NCBI GenBank assembly: GCA_028820215.1
Contig: JAPPKD010000304.1
Span: 1 to 59,545 of the forward strand
Source: Spirochaetaceae bacterium
GTDB taxonomy: Bacteria; Spirochaetota; Spirochaetia; SZUA-6; Bin103
Length of the DNA stretch: 59,545 nucleotides
Direction: 5' to 3'
Under the pieces are notes generated by a model. It made no database searches. It saw nothing but the letters and a program-made list of their open reading frames with translations, and was not told the DNA's origin. A program made the position numbers and the translations under genes. Of the stretch, positions 1 through 10,246 are shown in pieces; position 1 is the first letter of the stretch, and every line of letters begins with the position of its first letter.

Positions 1-215
1 TCGGCCTGCTGCTGTTCGTGGTACCGCTCTCGGAGCTCCCGCTCGCCGGGCAGGTCTGCGGCATCCAGCCAGCCTTCCTGCTCGGCCAGCTCGCGCACCC
101 TGCGGATCACACTGCGGTGCTTGCCGGTCTCGCGCTTGATCGCCTTGATCGACTGGTTCATCCTCAATCGCCGCACGATCTCTTGCAGATCCATCGTCGA
201 CGTCCTCCTCGCCAT
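1..215 (-). CDS. istA: IS21-family transposase IstA, N-terminal part (runs off the window)
   Basis: Reading leftward from an ATG at 215, about 71 codons are open to the window edge. The product starts MARRTSTMDLQEIVRRLR and continues with SIKAIKRETGKHRSVIRRVRE and EGWLDAADLPGE. This is the N-terminal helix-turn-helix typical of IS21 IstA transposases, which bind the IS ends. The rest of istA and the helper ATPase gene istB would lie to the left, so whether the element is intact cannot be judged. Directly upstream (265-350) are spaced G-rich repeats like those at IS21 termini, which supports the call. Confidence 0.8.
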   Translation of the reverse strand, partial: MARRTSTMDLQEIVRRLRMNQSIKAIKRETGKHRSVIRRVRELAEQEGWLDAADLPGERELRERYHEQQQA

Positions 216-264
216 CTGACCCCCCTCACGTGGTTCGTGGTTGCTTCACCCGAACCGTCGGTCG

Positions 265-350
265 TGAGGGGGGTCGTTTTCTGTGCCGAGAGGGGGGTCG
301 TTTTCGATGCCGACCGGGGGTCGCTATGAATGCCGAGGGGGGGTCGCTAA
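265..350. repeat. Terminal multiple repeats of the IS21-type element
   Basis: The core (G)nGTCG followed by TTTT or CTAT/CTAA recurs four times, with GTCG at 273, 297, 320 and 343, a period of 23-24 bp. Between copies a TGCCGA-like spacer recurs. IS21 elements carry such repeated transposase-binding sites just inside their ends, and the istA start lies 50 bp away. The outer end of the element is therefore probably close to 350. No target duplication could be checked because the other end is outside the window. Confidence 0.7.
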
Positions 351-667
351 CCTTGCCGGTTTCCACGTTCTGCTTGCTGTGTTTGCAGTAGGGACTGCGG
401 TTGCGGGGGGTCAGCATGAACATGAAAGGATCACGTGCGAAGTAACGTATACACGAATTGCGCCTACTGAGACATTAGTTGAATGGAGTTGCTCCGACGG
501 GTCTTCTGGCTGGCGTATCGATCAAGGATAGGCGTCTGCGGCGCTAATGCGGTGCTGCGTCGGCGGACATTTGACGAGGTCGTGGGCCGTGTGGTCACGT
601 AGCTGACAGCCGCCCCGAGGCGGTTGGTGGCCGCTACGACGCGCACAGGTGCAGCCGGTGTTGGCCA
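351..667. other. Intergenic stretch between two IS remnants, nothing recognised
   Basis: About 315 bp between the IS21-type end and the IS66 relic. Short open frames exist on both strands, but none has a recognisable domain or a convincing ribosome binding site. I read it as decayed insertion-site DNA. Confidence 0.5.
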
Positions 668-943
668 AAGTTCCGCGGTTGGCTGCAGGAGAAAGATGCG
701 ATCAGGCGCTGCCCGGCTTGGCGCTCGGCAAGGCGGGTGGCCTTCGCGTTGGGCGAGTGGCCGAAGCTAATCCGCTATCTGAACCAACAGCAGTTGACGC
801 CGGACAACAACGCCTGCGAGCAGAGCAGGCGATCCGACGGTTCGCGGTGGGTCGCAAGAAACTGGCTGTTTTTTGCACGGCCTGCCGTTATTGGTCGCTG
901 TTGCCGATGGGGTGGGCAAGCTGTCGCAGCCGCCGCGGGGTGA
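668..943 (+). pseudogene. IS66-family transposase relic (C-terminal piece, frameshifted)
   Basis: In one frame the sequence reads KFRGWLQEK, then [13 protein letters not shown] and TPDNNACEQ. This is the conserved C-terminal region of IS66 TnpC-type transposases (usually Q/[31 protein letters not shown]). The next conserved piece, AIRRFAVGRKK, lies in a different frame, and RNWLFF is back in the first frame, so at least two frameshifts are present. No N-terminal part or accessory genes (TnpA/TnpB) are visible. It is a dead fragment. Confidence 0.75.
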
Positions 944-1056
944 AGGTGAACAGTTGGTGGAACTGGGCCAATCCACACGGAACAGGGTGAGATCCGACAC
1001 CGGGCTCCGTGTTAGCCCCGTACCTCCTGCCATGAGTCCATGCTGGGCGCGCACAG

Positions 1057-1100
1057 AAAAAGTGAGCCGGCTGGCGCTGGCAGGTGCCAGCCAGCCGGCT
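1057..1100 (-). terminator. Rho-independent terminator of the sugar ABC operon
   Basis: On the minus strand, 27 bp after the stop of the solute-binding protein, AGCCGGCTGG...CCAGCCGGCT forms a long GC-rich hairpin (1065-1100; arms of about 16-18 bp with a 2-nt bulge, 2-nt loop). It is followed by CACTTTTT, with the T-run at 1061-1057. Hairpin plus T-run on the coding strand is a textbook intrinsic terminator. Confidence 0.85.
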
Positions 1101-1126
1101 CGTGGATCAGTCGTCAGACGGAGAGG

Positions 1127-2713
1127 TTAGGCTGAGGGACACTCGTCGACGGCATCGACAAACAGCTTGGTTGCGGCTTCGTCCATCTCGCGGCCCCATC
1201 CGGCGTGGTATTCGTCTATCCACTCCTGGTACGCAGACACCGGCTTCTGGCCGACGATGATCTGAGTGATCAGTGCGGACCCCTCAACTCTGCGCTCCTG
1301 GTAGACGGCCCACAGGTCCTTCCCCTCATCGTTGATCGGCTTGACGGGGGATTGCGTCAGCATGCAGACGTTGTTCGGACCCAGAATCCCGTCCGGGCTG
1401 TAGCGGACCTCCGCGAGCCATGCTTGCTTGACGGGGTCGATGTATTCCTCGAAGCCCTTCATGGCCTGAATGTCCCAATAGGAAAGCGGCGTATTGCGCG
1501 CGTTCACGCCCAGTCCCAGGCCCTGGCGGGACTCCGGCTCCTTGAATTCCTCGGTCCAGATTGGCCTGTTGTTCTCCACGCCGCTCCAGTGCGTGCCCTC
1601 GATCCCGAAATTGACCAGGAATCCGTTGTCGCGATGGTTCAGCGCGTCCACGGCCTCCATGATCGCGTGCACACGGTCGCGATCGTCGTTGTTGTGGCGG
1701 CCGATGCCATGGCCGTTGCCGTGCATGGGGAGCCACGCGTAGGTCGCCGGAAAGTACCCTTCGACCCGCGGCGGTCCGGTCAAGGCGAACTCGGCGTCGG
1801 GGCTGTGCTCCTTCAGGGTCTTGTGGAATCGCTCATCGTCGAACGGGAAGTTGGGGTGCTCCCAGCCCTTCATGATGGTGACGCCGGCGCCGAACGGCTC
1901 GCTCTCACCGTTGACGGTGACGAACTCGGGATCCAGCCAGCCATTCTCGTACCAGCGCGCCAGAATCTCCAGCGCCTGTATCATCTCCGGCTGCGCGTTG
2001 GCCAGCACGAGCTTGCCGTCCCGCTTCACAAAGCGGCTGAGCGACAGTCCGAACGCATTCGCAGCGGCGTTGAAGCAGCGATACAGGGTCTCGTCGAAGC
2101 AGCGGGCGCCGTACGCGTAGCGGTCGGGGTAGGCTTCCTTGTAGGCGGCGAACACCGCTTCCCACTCTTCCAGCGTGTGCGGGACGTCCATGCCCAGCTC
2201 ATCCAGGTAGTCCTTGCGCCACAGATAGCCGTGACCGTTCGAGGCATCTCTCCAGACCATCGGATAGTGCTTGAGTATGCCGTCGCGCTTGAAGAACCCG
2301 AGGGATGTTTGCAGGTCCAGACCGATGCTCGGGAAGAAAGCGGCCAAGCCCCCATAGTAGGTGGGCATGTGCTCGGACACCTCTTCGACGCTCAGGTCGG
2401 AGGTTCCCTGCTGAATGAGCTCCTCGATCCAGTAGGTCTCGAAAATGTCGGGAAGGTCGGCGGCAGCCAGCAGCACCTGAATCTTCGGCTTGTAGGATCC
2501 GTTGCCGCCCGGGCAGGGGATGTGCACCCAGTTGACGCCCAGGAGTGCGTTCATCTCCTCCAGCAGCGGCGGCGTGGTCTCAGGCCAGTTGAAGCAGTGC
2601 TCGGTCATGTGCGTGATCGTGAGCGCGTCACCCGCGGCCATCTCGCTCTGGCCTTCCGCGAAGGCGCCGCCTGCCACAAGCACGCTCAGCAGCAGTACCA
2701 GTAGTTTCTTCAA
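1127..2713 (-). CDS. ABC sugar transporter solute-binding protein (family 1, LplA/LipO-like)
   Basis: This 528-residue exported protein is the substrate-binding part of the importer encoded by the two permease genes upstream. Residues 1-19 form a signal peptide (MKKLLVLLLSV...AFA) with likely cleavage before EGQSE. There is no lipobox cysteine. The size and motifs such as YLWRKDYLDELG and GWLDPEFV fit the large family 1 binding proteins that pair with LplB/YtcP permeases, many of which bind oligosaccharides. The substrate cannot be read from sequence. I chose the TTG at 2713 because AAGGAG lies 6 nt upstream and the signal peptide then begins MKKLL; the ATG further upstream would add ten polar residues. 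Confidence 0.88.
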   Translation of the reverse strand: MKKLLVLLLSVLVAGGAFAEGQSEMAAGDALTITHMTEHCFNWPETTPPLLEEMNALLGVNWVHIPCPGGNGSYKPKIQVLLAAADLPDIFETYWIEELIQQGTSDLSVEEVSEHMPTYYGGLAAFFPSIGLDLQTSLGFFKRDGILKHYPMVWRDASNGHGYLWRKDYLDELGMDVPHTLEEWEAVFAAYKEAYPDRYAYGARCFDETLYRCFNAAANAFGLSLSRFVKRDGKLVLANAQPEMIQALEILARWYENGWLDPEFVTVNGESEPFGAGVTIMKGWEHPNFPFDDERFHKTLKEHSPDAEFALTGPPRVEGYFPATYAWLPMHGNGHGIGRHNNDDRDRVHAIMEAVDALNHRDNGFLVNFGIEGTHWSGVENNRPIWTEEFKEPESRQGLGLGVNARNTPLSYWDIQAMKGFEEYIDPVKQAWLAEVRYSPDGILGPNNVCMLTQSPVKPINDEGKDLWAVYQERRVEGSALITQIIVGQKPVSAYQEWIDEYHAGWGREMDEAATKLFVDAVDECPSA

Positions 2714-2719
2714 TTCGTT

Positions 2720-2725
2720 CTCCTT
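2720..2725 (-). promoter_or_regulatory. Ribosome binding site that fixes a TTG start
   Basis: AAGGAG on the minus strand, six bases before TTG AAG AAA CTA CTG. It favours the TTG at 2713 over the upstream ATG, which has no comparable site. Confidence 0.75.
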
Positions 2726-2821
2726 GTTGAAGTTAGGCATCACTCAACCCACGCTCGAAGCGCGGGCCGGATGCCTTGTGTTTCGTCGGACGACTGATCG
2801 GTCCCAACGGTTCCTTTGATG

Positions 2822-3739
2822 CTACCCCTTCAGCGAGCCGATGAGAAGCCCCTTCGCGAAGTACTTCTGCAGGAAGGGGTACACCAGCAGGATCGGGATC
2901 AGCGAGTAGAGCAGGGTCGCGGAGCGCACGGTCTCGGCCGTGTACTTCTTGTCCGGGTCGTCCTGGAGCATCTGTGCCAGCCGGATCTCGGCGCCGATGC
3001 CGCCTCTCGCCTCCTGCTCGACATCGGCGATGATCCGGCGGAGAAGCGTAGTCACGAAGGTCTTGCCCTGGCTCACGTAGATCAGGATGTCGAACCATGA
3101 GTTCCAGTGAAAGACCACCGTGATCAGCGCCAGCGTGGCGATTACGGGCTTGGAGAGCGGGATTATCAGCCGCAGGAACACATAGAGTTCTCCGGCGCCG
3201 TCGATGCGCGCGCTCTCGGTCAGCTCCTCCGGCAGGGTCATGAAGAAGTTGCGCGTGATGATCATCCAGAACAGGGGGACGAGTTGCAGAAGCCACAGCG
3301 GCCACATCGTGTTGTACATGCCCAGACCGCGGACGATCAGGAACTGCGGCACGATGCCGCCGGAGGTGAACATGGCGATCAGCACGAAGACCGTGTAGGA
3401 GCGCCGAAACGGCAGGTACCTCTTCGACAGCGGGTAGGCCATCATCGCCGTGACGAACACCGTCATCACGGTGCCGACGACGGTGCGGTACAGCGACCAG
3501 TAGTACGCCTGCACGGTCTGGCGCTGGCGAAAGACGCGTTCCCACGTCTTCAGGGTCATCTCGCCGGGCTGCGGCAGCAGGTAGAGGCCGCCGGTGAGCA
3601 CGGCCAGCGGGGTGCTCACCGACAGAGAGACGTGGCGGGCGAACGGCAGCAGCACGCTGAAGGCGAACACGGCCATGACAAGCACGATCACGACTTGGCC
3701 GAAGCGCTCGCCGATGCGGCGGCGCATGCCCGCTACCAT
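2822..3739 (-). CDS. ABC sugar transporter permease (YtcP-like)
   Basis: A 305-residue inner-membrane permease with about six hydrophobic segments. The first is around residues 15-35 (VVIVLVMAVFAFSVLLP). The cytoplasmic coupling loop is ESARIDGAG at about 175-183, the EAA-type motif that contacts the ATPase. The end, GLLIGSLKG, is typical of the YtcP/AraQ-like subunit. The ATG at 3739 overlaps the stop of the other permease (ATGGTAG), which suggests translational coupling. An alternative ATG lies at 3727. No ATP-binding subunit is encoded nearby, so a shared MsmX-like ATPase is inferred. Confidence 0.9.
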   Translation of the reverse strand: MVAGMRRRIGERFGQVVIVLVMAVFAFSVLLPFARHVSLSVSTPLAVLTGGLYLLPQPGEMTLKTWERVFRQRQTVQAYYWSLYRTVVGTVMTVFVTAMMAYPLSKRYLPFRRSYTVFVLIAMFTSGGIVPQFLIVRGLGMYNTMWPLWLLQLVPLFWMIITRNFFMTLPEELTESARIDGAGELYVFLRLIIPLSKPVIATLALITVVFHWNSWFDILIYVSQGKTFVTTLLRRIIADVEQEARGGIGAEIRLAQMLQDDPDKKYTAETVRSATLLYSLIPILLVYPFLQKYFAKGLLIGSLKG

Positions 3740-4713
3740 AAGGCGTAGTCCGAGTAGCGGCGCACGATGGCGTTCGTCCCCCACACCAGGATCATGCTGA
3801 CGCCGAGCCGCAACATCGTCAGCGCCGTGGAGAACTCGTACTGGAAACCCTCGAACGCCAGACGATAGATGTAGGTGTCGATCACGTCCGCGACATCTCT
3901 CACCTGTAGGTTTTGCAGGTTGAACACCTGCTCGAAGTTGACAGTGATCAGCCCGCCCATGCGGAAGATGAACAGGATCGTGATCACGGGAACCATGCTG
4001 GGCAGGGTAATGTGCCACGCCATGCTGGTGCGGCCCGAGCCGTCAATGTAGGCGGCCTCGTACAGCTCCTGGTCGATGCTGGCGATGCTGGCAAGGTAGA
4101 CGATGGTGCTGAAGCCCACCTCCTTCCAGATGCCGCTGATGACGAACACGGCCAGCCATGACTGCGGATCGATCATGAAGTAAGGGGGATCAAGGCCGGC
4201 AGCTCGATACAGCGTGCCCATCACTCCTGATCCGGGGGACATGAACTCGATCACGAGGGCGCCCAGGAACGGCCAGGACAGGAAGTGCGGGAAATAGAGA
4301 ATCGTCTGAATCGTGCGCTTGTACCGCTGCGAGTGGAGTTCGTTCAGCAGGATTGCCAGGATGATCGGCGCCGGGAATCCGAAGAGGGTCGTGAGTAGCG
4401 CGATGCGGATCGTGTTGCGCACCGTCCGCACGAACGCATCGGGTGCCAGGAACAGCTTGTTGAAGTGTTCGAGGAGTGGGTCCGCCCACGGGCTGCCCAA
4501 GATTCCCTTGTAGACATCGAACTCCTTGAAGGCGAGGGTCATCCCGTAGAGCGGCAGGTAGTGGAATACGATGAGGTACGCCGTTCCGGGAATGAGCAGC
4601 AGCAGCAGGGAACGGTGCCGATAGACCTCGCGGATCCACTGCGCCCGCTTCCGGCTTGGTGTCTGAGCGCGGGGCTTGGCGATGCTCTGCTGGTAAGTTG
4701 GGACCGATGCCAT
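3733..4713 (-). CDS. lplB: ABC sugar transporter permease (LplB-like)
   Basis: A 326-residue permease with a short basic N-terminus, then LLLLLIPGTAYLIVFHYLPLYGM, the usual start of LplB-type subunits. The EAA loop is EAAYIDGSGR at 219-228. It is the first gene of a three-gene operon (lplB, ytcP-like, solute-binding protein). I chose the ATG at 4713; the frame is open back to 4803 but that extension is Pro/Arg-rich and unlike the family. The 119 bp up to the divergent antitoxin gene must hold the promoter. The substrate is probably a complex saccharide, by family only. Confidence 0.88.
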   Translation of the reverse strand: MASVPTYQQSIAKPRAQTPSRKRAQWIREVYRHRSLLLLLIPGTAYLIVFHYLPLYGMTLAFKEFDVYKGILGSPWADPLLEHFNKLFLAPDAFVRTVRNTIRIALLTTLFGFPAPIILAILLNELHSQRYKRTIQTILYFPHFLSWPFLGALVIEFMSPGSGVMGTLYRAAGLDPPYFMIDPQSWLAVFVISGIWKEVGFSTIVYLASIASIDQELYEAAYIDGSGRTSMAWHITLPSMVPVITILFIFRMGGLITVNFEQVFNLQNLQVRDVADVIDTYIYRLAFEGFQYEFSTALTMLRLGVSMILVWGTNAIVRRYSDYALW

Positions 4714-4832
4714 CGGCGATCGGGGCGGAGGGTACCGAATCACGGGGAAGCCGTGCAAGCTTGGACGCGCCGGGCCCGCATGGCCTTGCGGGCGGCACGA
4801 CATTCCTACAGTATGTTCCTACGGATCACGGC

Positions 4833-5198
4833 ATGAAGGCAGTCAATGTCCGCCAGTTGAAGAACAATCCGTCGGAGGCGTTGCGAGAGGCGCGCAAGCA
4901 CCCGGTCATCGTGCTCAATCGCCATGAGCCGGAGGCGCTGCTGGTCCATCTGGACGACGACTCGCTGCTGGCGGAACCAGGGATCCGGCGGTCTCTGGCG
5001 ACCGCGCTCTACCGGGACCGGAGCCTGTCTCTTGGCCGGGCGGCACGGTTCGCTGGCGTCCCGCTGGCGGAATTCATCCGGTACGTGTCGAGATGCGGCA
5101 TCCCGGTCGTGCGCGGCACGGCCGCCGAGGTCGGCACGGACGCGCAGGCGATCGGGGCATGGACGAAAGGCTCGTCGCGGCCGACGCGAGCCCGCTGA
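4833..5198 (+). CDS. Antitoxin: Phd-like N-terminus joined to a UPF0175-type helix-turn-helix
   Basis: A 121-residue protein. Residues 1-45 (VRQLKNNPSEALREARKHPV, then VIVLNRHEPEALLVHL) look like the Phd/YefM dimerisation and DNA-binding fold. Residues 60-95 (ALYRDRSLSLGRAARFAGV, EFIRYVSRCGIPVV) match the UPF0175 pattern. UPF0175 proteins are typical partners of DUF3368 PIN-like proteins, and exactly such a gene overlaps its end by 40 bp. The likely role is an antitoxin and autorepressor. The C-terminal 20 residues are variable and run over the toxin start. Confidence 0.75.
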   Translation: MKAVNVRQLKNNPSEALREARKHPVIVLNRHEPEALLVHLDDDSLLAEPGIRRSLATALYRDRSLSLGRAARFAGVPLAEFIRYVSRCGIPVVRGTAAEVGTDAQAIGAWTKGSSRPTRAR

Positions 5199-5668
5199 TC
5201 GGGCTGGCGGCCGCCGGAGCGTTCGATCTGTTGCGCCAGCTCTTCGGGACAGTCACGGTGACGGCGGTGGTACGGGACGAGGTGGTGGCCGGCGGCGACC
5301 TGCCGGGCGCCGCGGAGCTCGTCGGGGCCGTGCGGGGCGGATGGATCGAGGTCGTCGATACCGAGGCGGACACGGCGCTGTTCGGCGATCTGGACGCTGG
5401 AGAGGCCAGCACGCTCACGTTGGCCACGGAACACACGGGGCCGTGTCTGGTGGTGATGGACGAGGCGTTGGGCCGCTGGCATGCCAACGCGCGGGGACTT
5501 GAGGTCACCGGTCTTGCCGGCGTGCTGATCGCCGCCCGCCGCTCGGGTATCGTGGACGGCGTTCGTCCGTACCTCGAACGGCTGGAGGAGAACGACTTCA
5601 GGATGTCGGACGCGATCGTTCAAGCCATCCTGGAGGGCGAGGAGACCTCACGCTCCGAACGCGTGTGA
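5159..5668 (+). CDS. DUF3368-type PIN-fold toxin
   Basis: A 169-residue protein starting MDERLVAADASPLIGLAAAG; the ADASPLI motif carries the first acidic residue of the PIN fold. GEASTLTLA and VMDEALGRWHA hold the later acidic positions of DUF3368 proteins. The expected activity is metal-dependent RNA cleavage, although few DUF3368 members have been tested. The ATG at 5159 lies inside the antitoxin gene, so the two are probably translated together. The partner and gene order (antitoxin first) match known UPF0175/DUF3368 pairs. Confidence 0.78.
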   Translation: MDERLVAADASPLIGLAAAGAFDLLRQLFGTVTVTAVVRDEVVAGGDLPGAAELVGAVRGGWIEVVDTEADTALFGDLDAGEASTLTLATEHTGPCLVVMDEALGRWHANARGLEVTGLAGVLIAARRSGIVDGVRPYLERLEENDFRMSDAIVQAILEGEETSRSERV

Positions 5669-5706
5669 ACAGGAACTCACACCGCATGCAGCACAGAGGA
5701 GAATCG

Positions 5707-8198
5707 ATGGAACACCTGACCCTGCACGTAGCCACGGCTGGCGATGACGCCGCGCCGGGGACCGAGGAGGCGCCGTTCGCGACGGTCGAGCGAGCCCGCG
5801 AAGAGGTGGCCGAACGGCTGCGCGCGGGCCCGCCGCGGCCGATCACGGTGCTGATCCACGCCGGCACCTACCACCTGAACGGAACCCTGGAGCTGGACGG
5901 TGCCGTGTCCGGCGCCGCCGACAGTCCCGTCGTGTTCGCCGCGGCGCCCGGTGAGGAGGTCGTGCTCTCGGGGGGCCGGCCCGTGACCGGCTGGCAGCGG
6001 GAGGACGGCTCCCGCGACCTCTGGGCCGCGCCGGCGCCCACCGAGGGCGTGTTCCGCACGCTAAGGATCGGCGACCGGCTGGCCGAGCGCGCGCGCTACC
6101 CGTCGGCCGATGCCGAGGACCGCATACAGGGCGGCTGGCTGTTCGCGGACTGGTGGCGCCACCCGTGGGAGCGGGGCCGGTTCGAGCAGCCGGTCAGCCG
6201 CGTGCGCCGCGCCGGCGACTACCTGCAGTGGCGGGTGACGGTCCCGTCGGCCGGGACCTACCGGGTGTGGATCAGCTACGTCAAGGACGAGAGCACCACC
6301 CATCCGGAGATCTCGTCCGTGTTCGGCGCCCGCGGCGGCGAACGGGTGAAGCTGGCCGACCTGGGCGCCACCCACGGCTGGCGGTCCGGCCAGCACGAGG
6401 CCTTCCCGTTCGTGGCATCGGGCGAGATCCAGTTGCAGGAAGGCGAGCACGACCTGTACTGGGAGAACCTCGCAGGCGGGCAGATCGACTTCGACTGCGT
6501 CGTGCTGTGCAGCGACTTCGATTGGGACCCCGCCGAGAACATCCGCCTGACGATCTGGCACCCGCGCGCCTACGAGGTGCGTCCGCCTGCGCCCGGCACC
6601 GACTACCTGGTGATCCAGGCGGAGGCGTTCTCGAGCGCCAGCCCCGGCGTGGGCATCGCCGACGTCGAGCCGAGCGGGGCGCCGCGCGCCGAGCCGGGCG
6701 GACGCCCGGGCCTGGTGACGATGGCTCCCGGCGACGTGCCGGATTGGGACGACTGGTCGGGGGCGGAGATCAACATCTTCTCGGCGTGGGGCTGGAACAA
6801 CCTGATCCAGCCCGTGCACGGGTTCGACGCGGAGTCACGGACCATCCGCTTCGAGTCCTACAACGACGTGCGGCCGGGCAACCGCTACTTCATCTCCGGC
6901 GTGCGGGGTTGCCTGACCGATCCCGGCGAGTGGCACCTGGACGCTGCGTCCGGCACGATCCGCTACCTGGCGCCACCGGGCACGAAAGCGGTCGACGGCG
7001 CGGTGGCGGCGCTGCTCAAGACGGCGGTGCGCGTCACCGGCAGCCACATCGAGCTGCGGGACCTGGTGATCGCCGACACCGACTACGGCGTCGGCTCCCC
7101 GGCGGCGGCGCAGGACGGGGCGATCGAGCTGGATCGCGCCGAGGACTGCGCGGTGGTCAACTGCCGCTTCGAGTGCGTGAACGGCTGGGGGGTGCGGATG
7201 GTCAACCGCAGCCACCACAACCGGGTCGAACGCTGCACCATGCACGGCCTGGGGCAGGGCGGCGTCGAGCTCTCCGGCGACGACCACACGCAGCCGTTCG
7301 AGAACGAGATCGTGGCCAACGACATCGCCGACTGCGGCCGCGTGTACGCGCATGTCGCCGGCGTCTACGGCAACGCGTCGAGCCGCAACCGCATCGCCCA
7401 CAACCGCATCCGTCGCATGCCGCGCTACGGAATCTCGCTGAAGTCGGGCGGCGGCCACTCCGCGCACCAGAACGTCCTCGAGTACAACGAGATCGTCGAC
7501 CTGAACCTGGAGACCAGCGACACGGGCGCGATCGAGATCTACGGCGGCGACCGCAAGCCGACCGGCAACGTCGTGCGCTACAACCGCATCGTCAACTCGG
7601 TGGGGCTGAAGGTCGACGACCGCGGCCACTTCGTGACGCCCGTCTACTCGTGGGGAATCTACCTCGACGACTGGTGCTCGGGCGTCACCATCCACGGCAA
7701 CATCATCGTCGGCAACGTGGTCGGCGGCGTGAACATGCACGGCGGCTGGGGCAACCTGGTTGAGAACAACGTCCTCGTGGACGGCCAGCGCCGGCAGTTC
7801 TCGCTGGCGCCGATCTTCAGCGACCTGCAGAGCACGACGCTGCGCGACAACATCTTCCGCCACAACGTCGTGGCCTGGTCGGAGCGCACCGCCGCGGTGG
7901 TCTGGTGCCGGCCGCGGCGCTGGTATCCGGAGATCCTGCGCGAGTGCGACCACAACCTGTACCACTACCGCGGCGGCTCCCTCGACCTGGAGTCGCCCGA
8001 AATCGACATCACGCCGCTCGGCAGCCTGCAGCGCTGGCGCGACGCCGGCTTCGACCGCAACAGCGTGATCGCCGATCCGCTGTTCACGGATCCGGACGCG
8101 GGCGACTTCACGCTGCGGTCCGGATCGCCGGCGTTCGAGCTGGGGTTCCAGCCGATCCCCGTGGACCGGATCGGGCCCGACGGCTACGAGGTGGAGCG

Positions 8199-8202
<4 letters not shown>
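5707..8202 (+). CDS. Large right-handed beta-helix protein with inserted carbohydrate-binding-like domain
   Basis: An 831-residue protein. The start HVATAGDDAAPGTEEAPF.T is the common opening of DUF1565-type beta-helix proteins. Residues about 160-275 (GDYLQWRVTVPSAGTYRVWI ... LQEGEHDLYWENL) resemble a CBM6/galactose-binding beta-sandwich. After about residue 430 come repeated helix rungs with N-x-x-x-x-N ladders (NRVERCTMHGLGQGG, NRIAHNRIRRMPRYG). The family contains polysaccharide lyases, epimerases and hydrolases; no specific activity can be assigned. There is no signal peptide, although relatives are often exported. The ATG at 5707 is preceded by GAGGAG. The stop overlaps the start of the next gene. 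A 794-residue paralogue lies at 36990-39374. Confidence 0.82.
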
Positions 8203-9833
<1,631 letters not shown>

Positions 9834-9851
9834 GCGGCGGGTCTTGGCGCG

Positions 9852-10223
9852 ATGGCCGTTCCGCGCTGGCTGTTCATCGTCGCGGCGCTGCTATGGCTGC
9901 CGATAGGCGTCGCCATCACGGCGCCGCTCCGCGGGTTCGGGTTCGGGGCGGACACGGGGCCGTGGCCGATGGTGCTGTTCATGATGGTGTCGTCGCTGGC
10001 CGTGGTGGCACCAGCCGGCCTGCCGCTGGCCCTGGCGTGTCGGCGGCTCTGGCGACTGGGACATCCCCGCGCGGCGTGGGTGGCATTCGCGGTGCTGGGG
10101 TCCGCGACCGTGGCCGCATCCCTGCTCGCCGGGCTCGTCGGTCCGCTGGCGATCGCCATCTGCGCGTCCGTGCTCAGCGGGCCGGTGTGGATCGCGGTCG
10201 CCGTGCTGAGCCGCGGCGGATAG
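9852..10223 (+). CDS. Small hypothetical membrane protein, about four TM segments
   Basis: A 123-residue hydrophobic protein with segments near residues 5-25, 38-62, 76-97 and 100-119 (for example WLFIVAALLWLPIGVAI and VLFMMVSSLAVVAPAGLPLA). No known domain is recognised. It lies 18 bp after the ThDP gene in the same direction and could be its operon partner, but no functional link is visible. It ends 23 bp before a convergent aminotransferase gene. Confidence 0.6.
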   Translation: MAVPRWLFIVAALLWLPIGVAITAPLRGFGFGADTGPWPMVLFMMVSSLAVVAPAGLPLALACRRLWRLGHPRAAWVAFAVLGSATVAASLLAGLVGPLAIAICASVLSGPVWIAVAVLSRGG

Positions 10224-10246
10224 CCTTGGCGGGGGGGCTGAGCGTG

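Noticed and set aside
265..350. CRISPR-like array
   Set aside because: The repeats are too short and G-rich, with an almost constant 23-24 bp period and no variable spacers; the IS21-end explanation fits better.
283..531. Small plus-strand open frame of 82 codons
   Set aside because: It starts inside the IS-end repeats and has no domain or ribosome binding site.
1205..2704. Long plus-strand open frame of 499 codons
   Set aside because: It mirrors the solute-binding protein gene on the other strand; its translation is Leu/Val/Arg-rich with no domain, as expected for the reverse of high-GC coding DNA.
6153..7763. Open frame of 536 codons within the first beta-helix gene
   Set aside because: It is the +2 frame of the real gene and is Arg/Gly/Pro-rich without motifs.
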